This document shows, in pieces, positions 20,555-28,102 of a DNA stretch of 28,102 bases; the first letter of the stretch is position 1, and each line of letters opens with the position of its first letter. Location of the stretch: the IMG/VR virus record IMGVR_UViG_3300044613_001691, positions 1 to 28,102 of that record; one strand, 5' to 3'. The notes below the pieces were generated by a model, which searched no databases, was not told the DNA's origin, and was given only the letters and a program-made list of their open reading frames with translations. The DNA comes from a virus. A program made the position numbers and the translations under genes.

Positions 20555-21931
20555 TCAGCCGAACCGGAGGGCCACGATCGGACCCGCCTTCGAGGTCGAT
20601 CCCAGATCGTTGACCACGATCGCGTTGCGAGCCGTGGCGAACGTGAGGGTCTGATCGAACTCCACGTACCGCTCGCTCGCAGTCTTGATCGAGATCGCCC
20701 GGCGATCGCCGTAGATCGCAGCCTGCGAGAGATCGCCGAACAGGGCGGCCACCTGGCCGGTCGTGCCGGTGAGGCGGCTCTCCATCGGCTGCACGAGGGT
20801 CACAGGGTAGCCCAAGAACGTCTCGCCGAAACCGGCCGCGACGTTGTCGGTGCTGTTGCCACCGGCGTTCGACGCACCGCCTGGCAGCATGGCGAGCCGC
20901 AGCATCGCGGAGCCCCAGCCAGCCGGCGAGATGTACCACCGGGCGTTCCGGTTGCGAGCGTACAGCGGCAGCCGGGCGAGCGTGTCGGTGAAGTTCAGCA
21001 TGGTCAGCGAGCCGAACGTCGTGTTGCTGGTCGCCGTGACCACGCTGCCGGAAAACGCCGACTGCAGAATCTTCGGGCAGACGCCGGTCACGCCGTGGTA
21101 TTGGGAGGTGCCATCGCCGATGAACGCCGAATTGTCGATTGCCTCGGCAAACGCCTGAGCCACTTCGAGGGCCATCAGATCAGCGAGGTCAATCACCGAG
21201 TCTTCGAGCAGCGAGTTCGGGACGCGGTTCGCCACGCCCCAGATCTTCGCGTTCAGTTCGACGTTGTCGAACGTCACGTCGCTCGCCGACACTTCGACGT
21301 TCTCGCCAACCGGGCGAGCGGTGAGGCCGCCCGTCCGACGCGGGATGATCATCGTGTCGCTGTTCATCGGCATCCGGCGGGCGTACTGCGGGTAGACGCC
21401 GAACTCTTCGACCAGGCGGATGATCTCGGTGCTCATCTCGGGGCTGGTCAACACACCGCCGAGCGAGTTGATTCCGCCGGCCTGGACGCGGGTTTCGACG
21501 CCGTGATCCTTGCACCACCGACGGGCTTCGGCATCGCCGAACACGTAGCCCTTCAGGTGCATGCCCGCGCGGTACGCGGTTTCGTTGTCCTTGAACGCCC
21601 GGAGGTTGTGATTGGCCTTCGGCACGGCATACTCGGTTCGCTTCTCCACGTTCGTCTCCTCGGGGGTTGCGGCCTTCTCGACCACCTTCGCGGGAGCGGC
21701 ACGCTCCAGAACGCTGCGGAGCTCGAGCTCCTTCGTTTGAACTCGCTGCAGGAACTCGATCCGCTCGCGGAGCTTGTCGGCCTTGCCTTCGAGCGAACGG
21801 AGGGAAGCCTCCTGCTCCTCGGTCATGGGTGCCGCCTCTTCGCCCTCGGGGGCGTCCTCGGTCATCGCTTCCATCTCGGCGACAACGGCAGCCAACTCGT
21901 CCAGCAGAGCCTTGAGCTTCTCGACAGCCAC
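20555..21931 (-). CDS. Major capsid protein, HK97 fold
   Basis: A 458-aa capsid protein. Residues ~1-85 form a Glu/Leu coiled coil typical of the HK97 delta scaffold domain. The mature protein probably starts after ~105-125, near the RTEYAVPK stretch. HK97 features follow: INSLGGVLTSPEMSTEIIRLVEEFG (N-arm to E-loop), AEAIDNSAFIGDGTSQYHG and FLGYPVTLVQPM (A-domain), ending in STSKAGPIVALRFG. The start is GTG with GGAGATC about 7 nt before. The 116-nt gap upstream of it holds a 6-bp hairpin (22011-22029) but no clear promoter. Confidence 0.95.
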   Translation of the reverse strand: MAVEKLKALLDELAAVVAEMEAMTEDAPEGEEAAPMTEEQEASLRSLEGKADKLRERIEFLQRVQTKELELRSVLERAAPAKVVEKAATPEETNVEKRTEYAVPKANHNLRAFKDNETAYRAGMHLKGYVFGDAEARRWCKDHGVETRVQAGGINSLGGVLTSPEMSTEIIRLVEEFGVYPQYARRMPMNSDTMIIPRRTGGLTARPVGENVEVSASDVTFDNVELNAKIWGVANRVPNSLLEDSVIDLADLMALEVAQAFAEAIDNSAFIGDGTSQYHGVTGVCPKILQSAFSGSVVTATSNTTFGSLTMLNFTDTLARLPLYARNRNARWYISPAGWGSAMLRLAMLPGGASNAGGNSTDNVAAGFGETFLGYPVTLVQPMESRLTGTTGQVAALFGDLSQAAIYGDRRAISIKTASERYVEFDQTLTFATARNAIVVNDLGSTSKAGPIVALRFG

Positions 21932-22047
21932 GGGCGATCTCCTCGTGTTCGGGGTCGCGGCGGCTTCTCTGCCGTCGCTCTACACCGAACCTACGGAGGC
22001 AGCCCTCGACCCTTGCAGCACACGCAAGGCGGGGCAGTAAAGAAGGG

Positions 22048-22221
22048 CTAGGCTGCGGGCTTCACGCGCCGCACTTCGGCAGACGGAAGCACGTGCTTGT
22101 CGGTGTTGCCGCAGCGGCACCGCAAGTACCGAATTTGGTACTCGCCCTGGCGTTGACTCGACGCCACGAGGAGTTTTCCGATCTTGCAATTCGGGCACGA
22201 ATCGCCGGACTTAGCGGCCAT
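22048..22221 (-). CDS. Small zinc-ribbon protein, 57 aa
   Basis: Starts MAAKSGDSCPNCKIGKLLV and has a second Cys pair in LRCRCGN (residues 35-37), giving a CxxC...CxC zinc ribbon. It overlaps the end of the protease gene by 11 nt, with GAGG four bases before the ATG. Similar tiny Cys proteins (for example Com of phage Mu) can act on translation, but nothing here proves that. Confidence 0.75.
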   Translation of the reverse strand: MAAKSGDSCPNCKIGKLLVASSQRQGEYQIRYLRCRCGNTDKHVLPSAEVRRVKPAA

Positions 22222-22876
22222 GAGACCTCAGATACTCGCGGAACTCTGCGGTCTTCGCGGCCGACTGCACACGCCGGGCGACCACCGCCTCGCGCTGCTG
22301 GCGGAACTGTTCGAGCGACCGCTGGGCGACTTCAAGCCCGCCGTCGCCGTAGGCCGGATAGGTGCAGGGGCCGACATCGAGGAGCGAATCGACCGAGCGA
22401 ATCGTCCGCACGCTCTGCCCATCCTCAATCGCCCACTCATCGCCACCTGGAGCAACGGTGAACGCGAAGGATGATCCGAGCACGATCCCGTCGCGGATGT
22501 TGTTCGCCAGATCGCGGCCGTAGGTGGAGTCGGGCACCGGGAACTCGTACCGCAGCCCGACCTCGTCTACCGTGAGCGACAGCGTGCGCGGGTAGCGGGC
22601 GAGCGGATAGTTGCTGTCGTGGTTAAAGAGTGCCCGCGTCTCGAGCTTCTTCTTCCGGCCGCGCCGCTCCGAGACGAGCCCAAACGCTGCCGGGTCGATC
22701 CGTTCGTAGAAATCACCAAGCAGGAGCGAGCGCACGCCGAAGCGGGCGGCGTAGCCGACGATGTATTCACGCTCGCCCTCGCCCTCGATGCTCCGCTTCT
22801 CGACTGCGAGCAGCGGCACGGCGGCATCGGCGTTCTCCTCGATCAACAGGCTGCGGCGTTCAACTGCGTTGCTCAT
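22211..22876 (-). CDS. Prohead maturation protease (HK97 family)
   Basis: A 221-aa serine protease that cleaves the capsid delta domain. Visible: GYAARFGVRS with FYERIDPAAF, catalytic His86 in ALFNHDSNY, the GLRYEFPVPDSTYGRDL block, and Ser135/136 in IVLGSSFAF. The start at 22876 follows GAGGAGAG; the open frame runs further up to the TAA at 22955-22957, which separates it in frame from the 92-aa gene (see findings). Confidence 0.9.
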   Translation of the reverse strand: MSNAVERRSLLIEENADAAVPLLAVEKRSIEGEGEREYIVGYAARFGVRSLLLGDFYERIDPAAFGLVSERRGRKKKLETRALFNHDSNYPLARYPRTLSLTVDEVGLRYEFPVPDSTYGRDLANNIRDGIVLGSSFAFTVAPGGDEWAIEDGQSVRTIRSVDSLLDVGPCTYPAYGDGGLEVAQRSLEQFRQQREAVVARRVQSAAKTAEFREYLRSHGR

Positions 22877-22954
22877 CGTTCTCTCCTCGTCTGCGGCGTT
22901 CATTTGTTTCACCAACTTGTTCGCCCAATCTTGCCCGGGGTCTCCGCCCCATAG

Positions 22955-23233
22955 TTAAAGCGCCCAGGCGATGCGGCCGGCCGACGGCCAACCTTCTTCG
23001 CCTGGGCGGTAGCCCTTTCCTTGCTTGTCGATTTCGTGCCGGTCGAAATATGCCTTCATGCGGCGAGCGGTCTCAGGCGAGATGTTCGTTCCGTTCGACA
23101 GGTCGCGGGCGCGAGCAACGCCCACGGCGGTGCCGCCTCGGTTGAACTCGCTACGCCACGCGAGCCCCTTCGCGGCTTCGTCGCGGACGCCGGAGGGAGG
23201 CGTGAAGTCGATGTGGTCATACCTAGCCGCCAC
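22955..23233 (-). CDS. Portal-adjacent protein, 92 aa
   Basis: Starts at GTG 23233 (GGCGGAAGC upstream) and overlaps the end of the portal by 11 nt. It contains DFTPPSGVRDEAAKGLAWR, NRGGTAVGVARARDLSNG and YRPGEEGWPSAGRIAWAL. I recall this block in many phage head clusters; it usually continues WGGDPG. Here a TAA follows the WAL and the expected LWGGDPG comes after it in the same frame. Function unknown. Confidence 0.8.
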   Translation of the reverse strand: MAARYDHIDFTPPSGVRDEAAKGLAWRSEFNRGGTAVGVARARDLSNGTNISPETARRMKAYFDRHEIDKQGKGYRPGEEGWPSAGRIAWAL

Positions 23234-25088
23234 GCTTCCGCCCCTTTCGCTTCGGCTTGCTGTATGCCTTTTCCTCGACCGGCGGCTCGGGCAGCGGGTC
23301 GATCTTCGTGAGCGTCGCGACTTTGTGCCCGACTTGCGTCTCGGTCGCACGCCACCCGCCGCCCACCTCTTCGTACAGCGTGATGAGGGCGGCCGGGTCT
23401 TCCTCGCTCGCCTCAACCTTGAAGTCGGTGTTCGGCACATCGAGCGTGCCGTCGAACATCACGTGGTCGATCCGACCCCGAGCACGACCACCCGACGAAT
23501 CCCACGAGACGAAGTCGCCTTCGGCCACGGCGTCGGGAGCGGCACGCTGCTCGTCGCTTTCGATAACGGGCGGTTCCGGCGGCACGGCGTCGCGCTGCCC
23601 GGGTTGAGTCGGCAAAGCAATCGGCGTCGTGTTCGTGCCGGCGATGATGGCATTGACCGTCGAGGCTGGCACGCCTGGGAACGCGGCGGCGATGATCGCC
23701 TTTGCCCCCATCTCGTTCAGAAGCCCCGCATTGTATTGAGTCACGATTTCCAAGAGGCTGGAGACCTGGGCACCGTTGAGGGAAACGTCAGCGATCTGCG
23801 GGCCTTCGTCCGCAGCCGGCACTGCTTCCGCCGCAGCCAGCCCGCCCTCGACCGCCTGGCCGTCGATGCCGCTTCCCGGCTGCTGCTGCGCGAGCACGTC
23901 GGTCGCCGTAGGCTCCTGGCCCAGCGTGCCCATATTCAGCGGGCGGTAGCGAACGTCTCCGCCGTCCACCGGGTTCATGCCTTCTTCGGTACGGATGTCG
24001 TTCGTGTTGAAGACGCCGAGATCCCACATCTGCCGGTAGTACGTGGAGCGACTCGCGGAGTCGGCCCGCAGCATGAAGCGAGTGTCGAACGACACTTCGT
24101 AGCGGTCATCCTCAACGATCAGATCGCGAGTGAACGCAGACTCAAAACGCCGCAGCCACGGCATGATCGTGTCGGTCAGGAACTCTTGCGACGAGGTTTC
24201 CAGCGACCCGGGCGGGGTCGAGCCAGCGGCTTGGATTTTCCAACCCGGCACGCGCCAGAGTCGGCAGATTTCTTCGATCTGGAAACGCCGGCCCTCAAGC
24301 CACTGGCTGTCGGTGTTCGTGTTCTGCGGCAGCCCGTAGGGCTTCAGCCCGCCCGTGAGTACGGCGGTGCGGTGAGAGTTGCCGACGCCAGCGTGCTTGC
24401 GGTCCCACTGGTTCGCCAGCGTCTCGCGGGCTTCGGCGTTGAGATTGCCTTCGGTCGAGAGCACGAAGCCCGGGCGGGCACCGGCGGCGAAGTAGCGAGC
24501 ACCGTGGAGTTCGTAGGCTCGGGCGAGGGCGATCGCGTCCTTGCACGTCTCGACCGGAGATAGCCCGTTGATGCCGTCTTCGGTGAGGCCGCGAATGGCG
24601 AGAATCTGCTCTTGGTTGTAGAGCGTCTCCTGGCCCTTCTCTTCGCGGTACTTGTACCGAAGCTTGCCGTTCTCCAGCCGCTCCACCTTCATCCGCGACG
24701 GGTGCAGCGGAATCAGTTGCTCGACCGATCCAGACTGCCCGGGCACGATCTCGCAGTACGCGACGTTGTAGAGACCGGCGTGGAGCATCAACTGGCAACG
24801 CCACTCGAACGAAGTCTGCCACCCGTTCGGCTGGAGGTTCAACTTCCGGTAGAGCGGGAGCTCGGTCGCGCGACGCTTTCCGCCGTCTCGCATTCGCTCG
24901 AGCACGTGGAGAGCAGGCGTCGCCACCGCCTCCGCGAGCACGCGGATGCAGGCGAACACGGTCGAGACCATGAGCGCGTTATCGGGGCTGATCCGCACGC
25001 CGGCAGAGGATCGCGAGCTCGCGTCCTCGTCCCACATGCGTTCCTCGCCGGGAAGCCAGAGGATGCGGTGCTCGTTTTTCGCGATCAT
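23223..25088 (-). CDS. Portal protein (HK97 family) with C-terminal extension
   Basis: A 621-aa protein. Residues ~1-400 are the portal domain: VFACIRVLAEAVATPALHV, a clip/stem region with GLSPVETCKDAIALARAYE, and EFLTDTIMPWLRRFESAFTRDLI. HK97 portals are ~400-450 aa; the extra ~200 residues include an Ala/Pro/Gln linker (~405-520) and a beta-rich domain (GDFVSWDSSGGRARGRIDHV to GHKVATLTKI) before a basic tail. The ATG overlaps the terminase stop as ATGA; there is no Shine-Dalgarno, so translation is probably coupled. Confidence 0.93.
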   Translation of the reverse strand: MIAKNEHRILWLPGEERMWDEDASSRSSAGVRISPDNALMVSTVFACIRVLAEAVATPALHVLERMRDGGKRRATELPLYRKLNLQPNGWQTSFEWRCQLMLHAGLYNVAYCEIVPGQSGSVEQLIPLHPSRMKVERLENGKLRYKYREEKGQETLYNQEQILAIRGLTEDGINGLSPVETCKDAIALARAYELHGARYFAAGARPGFVLSTEGNLNAEARETLANQWDRKHAGVGNSHRTAVLTGGLKPYGLPQNTNTDSQWLEGRRFQIEEICRLWRVPGWKIQAAGSTPPGSLETSSQEFLTDTIMPWLRRFESAFTRDLIVEDDRYEVSFDTRFMLRADSASRSTYYRQMWDLGVFNTNDIRTEEGMNPVDGGDVRYRPLNMGTLGQEPTATDVLAQQQPGSGIDGQAVEGGLAAAEAVPAADEGPQIADVSLNGAQVSSLLEIVTQYNAGLLNEMGAKAIIAAAFPGVPASTVNAIIAGTNTTPIALPTQPGQRDAVPPEPPVIESDEQRAAPDAVAEGDFVSWDSSGGRARGRIDHVMFDGTLDVPNTDFKVEASEEDPAALITLYEEVGGGWRATETQVGHKVATLTKIDPLPEPPVEEKAYSKPKRKGRKRGG

Positions 25089-26707
25089 AGGAAGAAGATT
25101 TCGGGGTTAGTTGTCGCGTTCGTCACGCTGTTCGCTTCCCAACCGCCCAACGCGAAGATGCAGGCGACGATACCGTCGATGCGTCCAGTGCTCTTTTTCT
25201 TGACCGGGCGAACGTCCTCGAACGCATTGCTCTCTGTGCAGACGCAACCGGCCATCCACGACAGCACCGGGTTGCCGCCGTGCCGAATCCGCTGCTGAAG
25301 CACAAGCGATTCCAGCAACTTCGTCGGGCTGCTCATCGAGCGAAAGCCTTGCCCGAATGATTCCACAATCAGCCCCGACCCTTGCAGTTCCACGCCCAAC
25401 TGCACCGCCCCCGTCATGTCCATCAGCACGCGTTCGACTTGATGTTTCTTGGCGTATTCCAGCACGTATTCGCGGATCACGCCGTGGTCGATCACGTTGC
25501 CGTCGGTGGCCGTGATCCAGCCTTCGTTCACCCAATGCTGGAACGGCTGGCGATCAGTTCGCTCTCGCTCCATGATCAGATCGCGGGGAGCCCAGAACAT
25601 CGCCTGGATGTCGAACGTCCCGTCTTCGCACGGGAACAACGCCACGCATGCGGAGAGGTCGGTCGATTTCGACAAGTCCATGCCGATGATGCACTTTCGG
25701 CCGGCAAGCGGCTCCGTAGGCCCGGAGGAGCACGCTGCCCACTTGTCTGGATCAAGCCACCTATTCGTGCTTTCTGTCCACACTCCCAAGGAATACCTAA
25801 GCCAGCCGTTTAATTTTGTCGGCTTGTTCTTCGCCTCCTGAGCATCAGCGGCAAAACTCTCCTCGGTCATGGTGATCCCCATCCCGGGATTCGCACGCCG
25901 CCACACCTTCGGGTCGAAGTAGTCATCCGACCCGTCAGCCTTCGCGGCGAAAATCTTGCCGTAGAAACGCGGGTCATACTTCGGATCGGCGAGCACTTGC
26001 TCCGCGTACTCGTGCTGCTCCCAGCAGATCGTGTCGCGCCTGTCGCCGGCTGTCGTGATCGTCGCGAGCAGCGGCTCCCGCCTGGATCGGCCCGAGTAGC
26101 GAAGTGCCTCAAAGAGACGCCTGTCGGGCCACGCGTGCAGTTCGTCGCAGAACACGAACGAATAGGACGGGCCTTCCGCCGCCCCGGCGTCGCGGGAGAT
26201 CACCCGCATGCTCGATCCTGTCGCAGCGCAGACGATCGTCTTCCGGGAGTCGATCACCTCGAGCGACGCCGCCAGTTCCGGCGACCGCTTCACCATCGCG
26301 GCCGTCTCGTCGAAGATGATCGCCGCCTGGTTGCGATCCTTCGCCGCGATGCACCCGAGCTCGCCGTCGCCTTCCATCAGCAAGTGCCAGATCGAGAGGC
26401 AGGAGAGCAGCGTTGACTTGGCGTTCTTTTTCGGAACCTCCAGATACGCGAGCCGATACCGGCGAGTGTCTCCGCCGGCAACCTTCCACCCATAGAGCGG
26501 CTCGATCACATCGTGCTTATGCCACTCCAAGAGCCGCATGGGCTCGCCAGCCTTTGCGGTCGGAGAGTCTTTTGTGTGGCAACAGACGGCCTCGAGGAAC
26601 TGAATGACGAGGTTGGCGGCGTCCTGCTTGTAGTCATACCCCTCGACCCACTCATGCCTTCTTCTTGAGGGCAAGGAACTTGGACAGCGTGCTTTCTTGC
26701 TTGGCAT
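25085..26707 (-). CDS. terL: Terminase large subunit
   Basis: A ~540-aa packaging motor with an ATPase P-loop of the Terminase_1 type (VPKKNAKST, ~91-99), Walker B in FVFCDELHAW (~184-193), and the C-terminal nuclease acids D in IIGMDLSKSTDLS (~344), LMDMTGA (~430) and RIDGIVA (~511). The start is uncertain: the ATG at 26707 has AAGG upstream, TTG codons at 26716 and 26674 also exist, and it overlaps the small subunit by ~56 nt. It cuts concatemeric DNA and pumps it through the portal. Confidence 0.94.
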   Translation of the reverse strand: MPSKKARCPSSLPSRRRHEWVEGYDYKQDAANLVIQFLEAVCCHTKDSPTAKAGEPMRLLEWHKHDVIEPLYGWKVAGGDTRRYRLAYLEVPKKNAKSTLLSCLSIWHLLMEGDGELGCIAAKDRNQAAIIFDETAAMVKRSPELAASLEVIDSRKTIVCAATGSSMRVISRDAGAAEGPSYSFVFCDELHAWPDRRLFEALRYSGRSRREPLLATITTAGDRRDTICWEQHEYAEQVLADPKYDPRFYGKIFAAKADGSDDYFDPKVWRRANPGMGITMTEESFAADAQEAKNKPTKLNGWLRYSLGVWTESTNRWLDPDKWAACSSGPTEPLAGRKCIIGMDLSKSTDLSACVALFPCEDGTFDIQAMFWAPRDLIMERERTDRQPFQHWVNEGWITATDGNVIDHGVIREYVLEYAKKHQVERVLMDMTGAVQLGVELQGSGLIVESFGQGFRSMSSPTKLLESLVLQQRIRHGGNPVLSWMAGCVCTESNAFEDVRPVKKKSTGRIDGIVACIFALGGWEANSVTNATTNPEIFFL

Positions 26708-27143
26708 CTGGTTCAACCTTCAGGGAGGTTCGGGCCGCTGGCGAAAGCCCGAAGTCAGCCTCCAACTGGCGGAGTTGCTGCGCGAGTTTGTGGGCAATGC
26801 TGACCTCCGGCCTCTGGGCGATGTATTTCACCTGGCCGCCGTCGTTCAAAATCGGATATGTGTCTCCCTCTGCCTTCAACTTCGCCCGCACGGCAAGCCA
26901 CCACTCCCACGTGTCGCAGTAGCGGGCGAGCGCCTCGACATCGGCGCGCGTCATCACGCGAACCGCCTGGAGCATGGGAAGCAACTCGCGCCACCTTGCC
27001 GCAGCCGTCTCCCCGAGATGCGGCGGCATGACGATGCCGTCGGATGGCGGCGCGGGTTCGGCAGCGTTCAGCTTTTGCTTGCCAGGATTTCCCCGGAGGA
27101 TCTTCAGTTCAGTCGGTATCGGTCTTGGTCCGCGTCGGCCCAT
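26652..27143 (-). CDS. terS: Terminase small subunit, P27 family
   Basis: A 163-aa protein with the P27-type start (GRRGPRPIPTELKILRGNPG), a MPPHLGETAAARWRELLPML block and a helical TRADVEALARYCDTWEWW part. It recognises the packaging site and recruits the large subunit. GGAG about 9 nt before the ATG at 27143, which lies 2 nt after the HNH stop. Confidence 0.93.
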   Translation of the reverse strand: MGRRGPRPIPTELKILRGNPGKQKLNAAEPAPPSDGIVMPPHLGETAAARWRELLPMLQAVRVMTRADVEALARYCDTWEWWLAVRAKLKAEGDTYPILNDGGQVKYIAQRPEVSIAHKLAQQLRQLEADFGLSPAARTSLKVEPDAKQESTLSKFLALKKKA

Positions 27144-27145
27144 GA

Positions 27146-27997
27146 TCAGCACTCCACGAATGCAAGCCTAAGTTGTGCTCCGCGCTTGTTCCGCTTTCGC
27201 CCGTTGCACCTGCGGCATAAGCACTGAGAGTTGTCGAACGTGTTTCCCTTGTCCGAGTTCTTCGCAGACAGTGGAACGATGTGGTCATGCTCGGCATTCC
27301 TCCGGCTCATCTTCCGGGTTCGCTTGTTGAACCTATGCCTTCCTTTGTGGCATTGAACGCCGCACTGCTGGCAGACCCACCCGTCACGCTCGCACACCGC
27401 CTCCCTAGTGCAAGCCGGATCGAAAGGCTTGCCGTAGTTTTTGCATCGCTTGCGGAGAGATGTGGCGAGCGAGTGGCGAGACGCTTGCTCAATCTTCCCG
27501 ACGGAGGTCTTTTTTCTCGGCCTGTCTTTTCCAAACCTGTCATCGTAGTAGCACTCTCTGGAGCAGTACCTTCCTTTGTCTTGATCGGGACGAAGCCCAT
27601 GGAGCGCACGATTGAATCGTTCTCCGCAGCCGACACACGTTCTCCAGTGACGGCGAGATTCAGAGAAGCATCGAGGCGAGCAGAACTTACGGCTTTCGAC
27701 GTGGCTTGGAACCAACTCAAATTCTTTTTTGCAATGCTGGCATTCGGATGTCGCTCGCCTACGAGATGCCGTATGGCCGCAAAGCGGAGAGCAATACTGT
27801 TGATGCAAATGCCCTGTTCTGTACTCCTTGCCGCAATGCCCGCACTGCTTCTCGTACCTTTCGAGCTCGGCCTTGATCCTGCAGGCTTGACATCGCTTCG
27901 GCATTGGTCCGCGTCGAGGCTCTGTCCCGATGTCACAACCGCACTCACCACACCTTGCGGCCAGCCATTTATTTTTCAGTTCAAATGTTTTGCACAT
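27146..27997 (-). CDS. HNH endonuclease with several zinc-finger modules, next to terminase
   Basis: A 283-aa protein with repeated Cys pairs (CGECGCD, CQAC, CGHCG, CSPLC, CQHC, CSPRC, CVGC, CSREC), then CQQCG and the HNH motif AEHDHIVPLSAKN...FDNSQCLCRRCN. HNH proteins beside terminase can be needed for cos cleavage (shown for HK97-like and other phages); free-standing homing nucleases are the alternative. The DNA looks less GC-rich than the head genes. The start has only a weak site (GGCGGC). Confidence 0.87.
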   Translation of the reverse strand: MCKTFELKNKWLAARCGECGCDIGTEPRRGPMPKRCQACRIKAELERYEKQCGHCGKEYRTGHLHQQYCSPLCGHTASRRRATSECQHCKKEFELVPSHVESRKFCSPRCFSESRRHWRTCVGCGERFNRALHGLRPDQDKGRYCSRECYYDDRFGKDRPRKKTSVGKIEQASRHSLATSLRKRCKNYGKPFDPACTREAVCERDGWVCQQCGVQCHKGRHRFNKRTRKMSRRNAEHDHIVPLSAKNSDKGNTFDNSQCLCRRCNGRKRNKRGAQLRLAFVEC

Positions 27998-28102
27998 GCC
28001 GCCATGATCGACAATGCGTCAAACAGCCAGGCCTACCCCCTTAACTTTAGGGTCGCAGGGTCCGATGCGACGGAACAGATGGTTTTCCCCAGACAGCCGA
28101 TT
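27998..28102. other. Region upstream of the HNH-terminase genes; possible cos or promoter area
   Basis: No gene visible. It holds a perfect 6-bp inverted repeat GTCGCA (28052-28057) / TGCGAC (28066-28071) with an 8-nt loop, and a CCCTTAACTTTAGGG stretch. No clear -10/-35 on the minus strand. Position before the HNH and small terminase genes makes it a candidate packaging region. Confidence 0.3.

Noticed and set aside
20549-22051. 500-aa plus-strand open frame
   Set aside because: Antisense to the major capsid gene; His/Arg/Val-rich and without recognisable motif.
23025-24563. 512-aa plus-strand open frame
   Set aside because: Antisense to portal and the 92-aa gene, which are clearly coding.
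1-28102. tRNA genes, CRISPR arrays, insertion sequences
   Set aside because: No tRNA-like TTCGANTC arm with matching cloverleaf, regularly spaced repeats, or transposase ORF were seen by eye.

Overview
The window is almost entirely a temperate tailed phage (or prophage) of siphovirus type, with HK97-style capsid genes and a long non-contractile tail, in GC-rich DNA. All packaging, head and tail genes lie on the minus strand, so the virus reads from right to left. The host is probably a planctomycete. That guess rests on recalled resemblance of the tail-end proteins (the Cys-rich protein followed by the protein with a Pro-rich linker) and of the head proteins to planctomycete phage proteins; no search was run.

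Right to left: an HNH nuclease (27146-27997), small and large terminase, portal, a 92-aa portal-adjacent protein, prohead protease, a small zinc ribbon, the major capsid protein and a second structural protein closed by a strong terminator (20000-20040). Then come a glycosyltransferase, two small paralogous proteins, the gp6-like connector, two unknown structural proteins, head closure, gp10-like and tail completion proteins, two tail-tube-like proteins, the G/T tail assembly chaperones joined by a -1 frameshift site, a 1150-aa tape measure protein, and four tail or tail-tip proteins. Behind these lies an accessory set: a small HExxH protein, an 84-aa unknown, a metallophosphoesterase, a DUF1599/MazG-like protein and a small unknown. 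Almost all of these overlap by 1-20 nt or sit a few nt apart, as expected for one long late transcript.

A 12-bp hairpin at 6320-6356 separates the late cluster from a convergent plus-strand tyrosine recombinase (5412-6308). Divergent from that recombinase is a helix-turn-helix protein with a basic tail, then the early module on the minus strand: a small unknown, a stand-alone Prim-Pol fragment, a 47-aa protein, a 94-aa protein, a Sak4/RecA-like ATPase, a probable DUF669-like protein carrying an SSB-type DDDIPF tip, a second HNH nuclease, two small unknowns and a second tyrosine recombinase cut by the left edge.

Most notable: (1) repeated promoter/operator modules in 3.73-5.27 kb, sharing CGCAAC half-sites inside TTGAC-16-TAC promoters; (2) a textbook GGGAAAA frameshift between the tail chaperone genes; (3) a single in-frame TAA separating the 92-aa protein from the prohead protease, with coding-like sequence after it; (4) two distinct tyrosine recombinases in one phage region. 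I found no recognisable endolysin, holin, CI-like repressor, tRNA or CRISPR array.
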